Below, piece by piece: positions 6,701 through 9,162 of a stretch of DNA of 9,162 bases. The notes under the pieces were generated by a model. That model saw nothing but the letters and a program-made list of their open reading frames with translations. It was not told the DNA's origin and did not search any database. The stretch is from the NCBI RefSeq assembly GCF_049651565.1, contig NZ_JBASCI010000117.1, positions 1 to 9,162 on the forward strand. Direction: 5' to 3'. The translations under genes and the position numbers were made by a program. The first letter of the stretch is position 1. The number at the start of each line of letters is the position of its first letter. The DNA comes from Brooklawnia sp049651565 (GTDB lineage: Bacteria > Actinomycetota > Actinomycetes > Propionibacteriales > Propionibacteriaceae).

Positions 6701-8419
6701 ATGCCCAAGATCCGTCCCATTGCGTTCTGGCCGCCGGTCATCCTGTTCGTGGCCGCCTGCGCCTACAACTTCATCGACCCCGAGGGCTTCACCGCCATGA
6801 TCAACGGCGCCAACAACTGGTTGATCAACAACATGGCCTGGGCGTTCAGCCTCGGTGTGCTGGCGATGTTCATCGTCATCGTCTGGCTGATGTTCTCGAA
6901 GTTCGGTGACGTCCGGATCGGTGGCCGCGACGCCGCACCGATGCTGGACAACTTCCGCTACTTCTCCATCACGCTGACCTCGATCATCGCGATCGGCCTG
7001 TTGCTGTGGGGAACCTCGGAGCCGCTGTACCACTACACCGCCCCGCCGGTATCGCTGGGCATCACCCCTGAATCACCGGAGGCGATGGTCTTCGCGGTCT
7101 CCACCATGTTCACCCACTGGAGCTTCCTGCCGCTGGCGATCTACGCGGTGCCGTCGATCACCTTCGCCTTCGCCTTCTACAACATGCGCAAGCCCTACTC
7201 GATCGCGTCCACGTTGACCCCGATCTTCGGTAACAAGGTGCTTGGCAAGTGGGGTCAGGGTCTGGACGCTGTGGTGATGTACTCGCTGGTGGCCGGGATG
7301 TCGGCCTCCTTGGCCAGCGGCATCCTGGTGATCGGCGGGGGCCTGAACTACCTGACCGGTTGGCAGACCGGGCTGTTCATGTGGCTGGTGGCCGACATCG
7401 CGATCGTGGTGACCTTCGTGATCAGCTCGATCACCGGCCTGTTCAACGGCATACGCAGGCTGTCCGAGATCAACACCATGTTCTTCATCGGCCTGTTCGT
7501 CTTCGTCTTCATAGTCGGTCCATCGTTCTTCGTGCTGAACCTCGGGGTGGAGAGCCTCGCCAACAACCTGGCAACCTTCTTCCCGAAGGCCATGTTCACC
7601 GGCGCGGCGGCGGGCGACCCGTGGGCTGGTGGCTGGACGATGTTCTACTGGTGCAACTGGCTGTCGTGGGCGCCGATCTCCGGCATCTTCCTGGGCCGGA
7701 TCTCCTACGGGCACACCATCCGCAAGGCACTCACGGTCCAGTTCGTGCTGCCCGCCCTGTTCAACATCATCTGGATCGGCATCTTCTCCGGGGCTGCCAT
7801 CAGGCTCGACCAGGAGACCGACGGCGCGTTGGCGGCGGCAGTTGCCAACGGCCCCGAGTTCGCGGTCTACGAGTTCCTGACCCACTACCCGCTCGCGTGG
7901 CTGCTGATACCGGTCTTCCTGTTCATCACCTTCCTGTCCTACGTGACCGGCTCCGACGCGTACACCACCACGATCGGTGGCATGTCGAGCACCGGCATCT
8001 CACCCACCTCACCGGAACCGCCCAGATACATGAAGATCTTCTGGGGCTTCCTGATCGGCGCCGTCGCCATCATCCTGCTGGCGGCCACCGGCGGCGCGGA
8101 CGGTGTGAAGATGCTGTCCAACCTCGGTGGCCTGCCGGCGCTGATCCTCGGACTGCTCATGGTGGTGTCCCTGATCAAGGTGGCGACCAACCCGGCCAAG
8201 TACGACGTCCGCAAACAGGACTATGACGCCGACGGTGTGCCGATCAAGTCGGTCGCGAAGAAGGCGACGATGAGCGAGGAAGCCGTGATGGCTGCCTACG
8301 CCAAGGAGGCCGCCGAGGCCGAACGGGCGCATCACCTGGCGCCTGCCACCGTGGGCGCGACAGCGACTGCCGACCTGGCGGCCGACCCGGCTGACCAGAC
8401 CGCCGAGGAGGCCCGGTGA
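6701..8419 (+). CDS. BCCT-family transporter with atypical binding-site residues
   Basis: This 572-residue membrane protein belongs to the betaine/choline/carnitine transporter family (LeuT-like fold, usually 12 membrane helices). Evidence is WGTSEPLYHY (103-112), FTHWSFLPLAIYAV (about 137-150), and the family signature TMFYWCNWLSWAPISGIFLGRISYG starting near 313. It begins almost directly with helix 1 (PIAFWPPVILFVAAC) and ends in a hydrophilic Ala/Glu/Asp-rich tail of about 70 residues. By alignment from memory with BetP, Trp140 and Tyr148 are kept, but the second helix-4 Trp is Leu145, the first Trp of the helix-8 pair is Asn319 (Trp320 and Trp323 remain), and the Gly-rich helix-3 motif reads IIAIG (95-99). 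Those sites bind trimethylammonium groups in characterised members, so the substrate may not be a betaine. ATG 6701 follows GGAG (6691-6694) at good spacing; an in-frame TTG at 6680 is less likely. It lies 10 nt after ygcU and overlaps the ADH start (GTGA), so it is probably the importer of the pathway substrate. Confidence 0.93.
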   Translation: MPKIRPIAFWPPVILFVAACAYNFIDPEGFTAMINGANNWLINNMAWAFSLGVLAMFIVIVWLMFSKFGDVRIGGRDAAPMLDNFRYFSITLTSIIAIGLLLWGTSEPLYHYTAPPVSLGITPESPEAMVFAVSTMFTHWSFLPLAIYAVPSITFAFAFYNMRKPYSIASTLTPIFGNKVLGKWGQGLDAVVMYSLVAGMSASLASGILVIGGGLNYLTGWQTGLFMWLVADIAIVVTFVISSITGLFNGIRRLSEINTMFFIGLFVFVFIVGPSFFVLNLGVESLANNLATFFPKAMFTGAAAGDPWAGGWTMFYWCNWLSWAPISGIFLGRISYGHTIRKALTVQFVLPALFNIIWIGIFSGAAIRLDQETDGALAAAVANGPEFAVYEFLTHYPLAWLLIPVFLFITFLSYVTGSDAYTTTIGGMSSTGISPTSPEPPRYMKIFWGFLIGAVAIILLAATGGADGVKMLSNLGGLPALILGLLMVVSLIKVATNPAKYDVRKQDYDADGVPIKSVAKKATMSEEAVMAAYAKEAAEAERAHHLAPATVGATATADLAADPADQTAEEAR

Positions 8420-9162
8420 CCCGGGCCGCTGTCCTGCACCAGGTCAACACGGACCTGGTCGTCACCGACGTGGTCCTGCTCGACCCCGGACCCCGAGAAG
8501 TCCGGGTGGCGCTGGCGGCGTCCGGGGTCTGCCACTCCGACGTGATGCCCGCCCGCGGCACCTCGCCGAGCCCGCTGCCGATCATCCTGGGCCATGAGGG
8601 CTCCGGGGTGGTCGAGGCGGTGGGCAGCGAGGTCACCCGGGTCAAGGTTGGAGACCATGTGATCCTGTCGTGGGCGCCGGAGTGCGGGCAGTGCTTCTAC
8701 TGCCTGTCGGGACGGTCGAACCTGTGCGCCGCCTACGCGCCCAAGGTGCTGGAGGGCGGCCTGCTGGACGGCACCAGCCGGTTCCGCAGCACTTCGGGCG
8801 AGGTGATCAGCCAGTACTCCTTCCTCGGTACCTTCACCACCGAGACCGTGGTGCCCGAGCAGAGCTGCGTGCCGATCCCGCCGGAGATGCCGCTGCTGCC
8901 GGCAGCCCTGGTGGGTTGTGCAGTGATGACCGGCGTCGGGGCGGCGCTGTTCTCCGGGAACACCCGGGTCGGCGACACCGTGGTGGTGTTCGGCGCCGGT
9001 GGGGTCGGCATCAACGCCGTCCAGGGTGCCGCCATCGCCGGCGCCGGCCGGGTGATCGTGGTGGACGCCAACCCGGCCAAGCAGGCGATGGCCGAGGCTT
9101 TCGGGGCGACCGACTTCCTGGTCGGCGCGGCCGACCCGGCCGGGCAGGTGCTCGAGCTGACC
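8416..9162 (+). CDS. Zinc-dependent medium-chain alcohol dehydrogenase, 3' end missing
   Basis: An open frame from GTG 8416 runs 249 codons to the window edge without a stop. It encodes a zinc-dependent MDR-family alcohol dehydrogenase, which interconverts alcohols and aldehydes or ketones with NAD(P). Catalytic zinc ligands are visible as Cys39 (GVCHSD), His60-Glu61 (GHEGSG) and Cys168 (VGCAVMTG). The structural zinc lobe has Cys90, Cys93, Cys96 and Cys104 (ECGQCFYC...NLC). The Rossmann motif GAGGVG is at 193-198, and an acidic residue at the end of the second strand (Asp217 in VVDAN) favours NAD over NADP. The full structural lobe resembles class III/formaldehyde-dehydrogenase-like and related actinobacterial enzymes. 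About 110-130 residues of the usual roughly 370 are missing. GTG is chosen because it overlaps the transporter stop by 4 nt (GTGA) and gives a normal N-terminus. It is co-transcribed with the operon and may oxidise the imported alcohol or an aldehyde intermediate. Confidence 0.92.
   Translation, partial: MTRAAVLHQVNTDLVVTDVVLLDPGPREVRVALAASGVCHSDVMPARGTSPSPLPIILGHEGSGVVEAVGSEVTRVKVGDHVILSWAPECGQCFYCLSGRSNLCAAYAPKVLEGGLLDGTSRFRSTSGEVISQYSFLGTFTTETVVPEQSCVPIPPEMPLLPAALVGCAVMTGVGAALFSGNTRVGDTVVVFGAGGVGINAVQGAAIAGAGRVIVVDANPAKQAMAEAFGATDFLVGAADPAGQVLELT

Noticed and set aside
3981..6741. Two long minus-strand open frames (454 and 536 codons) opposite the kinase and FAD oxidase
   Set aside because: They mirror conserved + strand genes, are rich in Val/Gly/His/Asp typical of antisense frames, and lack plausible starts or motifs.

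Overview
The window is high-GC DNA with strong G/C preference at third codon positions, GTG as well as ATG starts, and leaderless-looking promoters (a TANNNT box 6 nt before an ATG). This points to an actinobacterium. A Propionibacteriales-type organism is my guess, at low confidence.

Layout. (1) 2-930: the 3' end of a GH92 alpha-mannosidase gene, interrupted by an apparent single-base deletion near 235 inside the conserved catalytic motif. (2) 957-2189: a serpin (serine-protease inhibitor) with a lipoprotein signal peptide, probably read from a leaderless mRNA. (3) 2230-2832: a GlpP/YgcP-family RNA-binding antiterminator, also apparently leaderless. (4) 2833-3036: a regulatory leader with a good promoter (TTGACG-18 nt-TAGCAT), small upstream hairpins and a near-perfect intrinsic terminator ending in seven Ts, placed directly before the next gene's ribosome binding site. 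(5) 3037-9162: a tightly packed operon on the + strand: SDR dehydrogenase (YgcW-like), FGGY carbohydrate kinase (YgcE-like), AGPS-type FAD-linked oxidase (YgcU-like), BCCT-family transporter, and a zinc-dependent alcohol dehydrogenase that runs off the window. Neighbouring genes overlap by 4 nt or are 7-10 nt apart.

How the parts fit. The antiterminator, SDR, kinase and flavo-oxidase match, family by family, the uncharacterised E. coli ygcP/ygcW/ygcE/ygcU set. This comparison is from memory of those proteins; no search was run. Here a BCCT carrier takes the place of the MFS carrier (YgcS) found in the E. coli cluster, and a Zn-ADH is added. The likely scheme is import of a small polyhydroxy compound, oxidation and/or phosphorylation, and flavin-dependent oxidation, switched on when the GlpP-like protein lets RNA polymerase pass the leader terminator. 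The GlpP family is known to respond to glycerol-3-phosphate, so a phosphorylated intermediate made by the kinase is an attractive inducer, but this is inference. The substrate cannot be read from the sequence. The transporter lacks several residues that bind quaternary amines in characterised BCCT proteins, which argues against an ordinary betaine or choline role.

No tRNA, rRNA, insertion sequence, CRISPR array or attachment site was seen.
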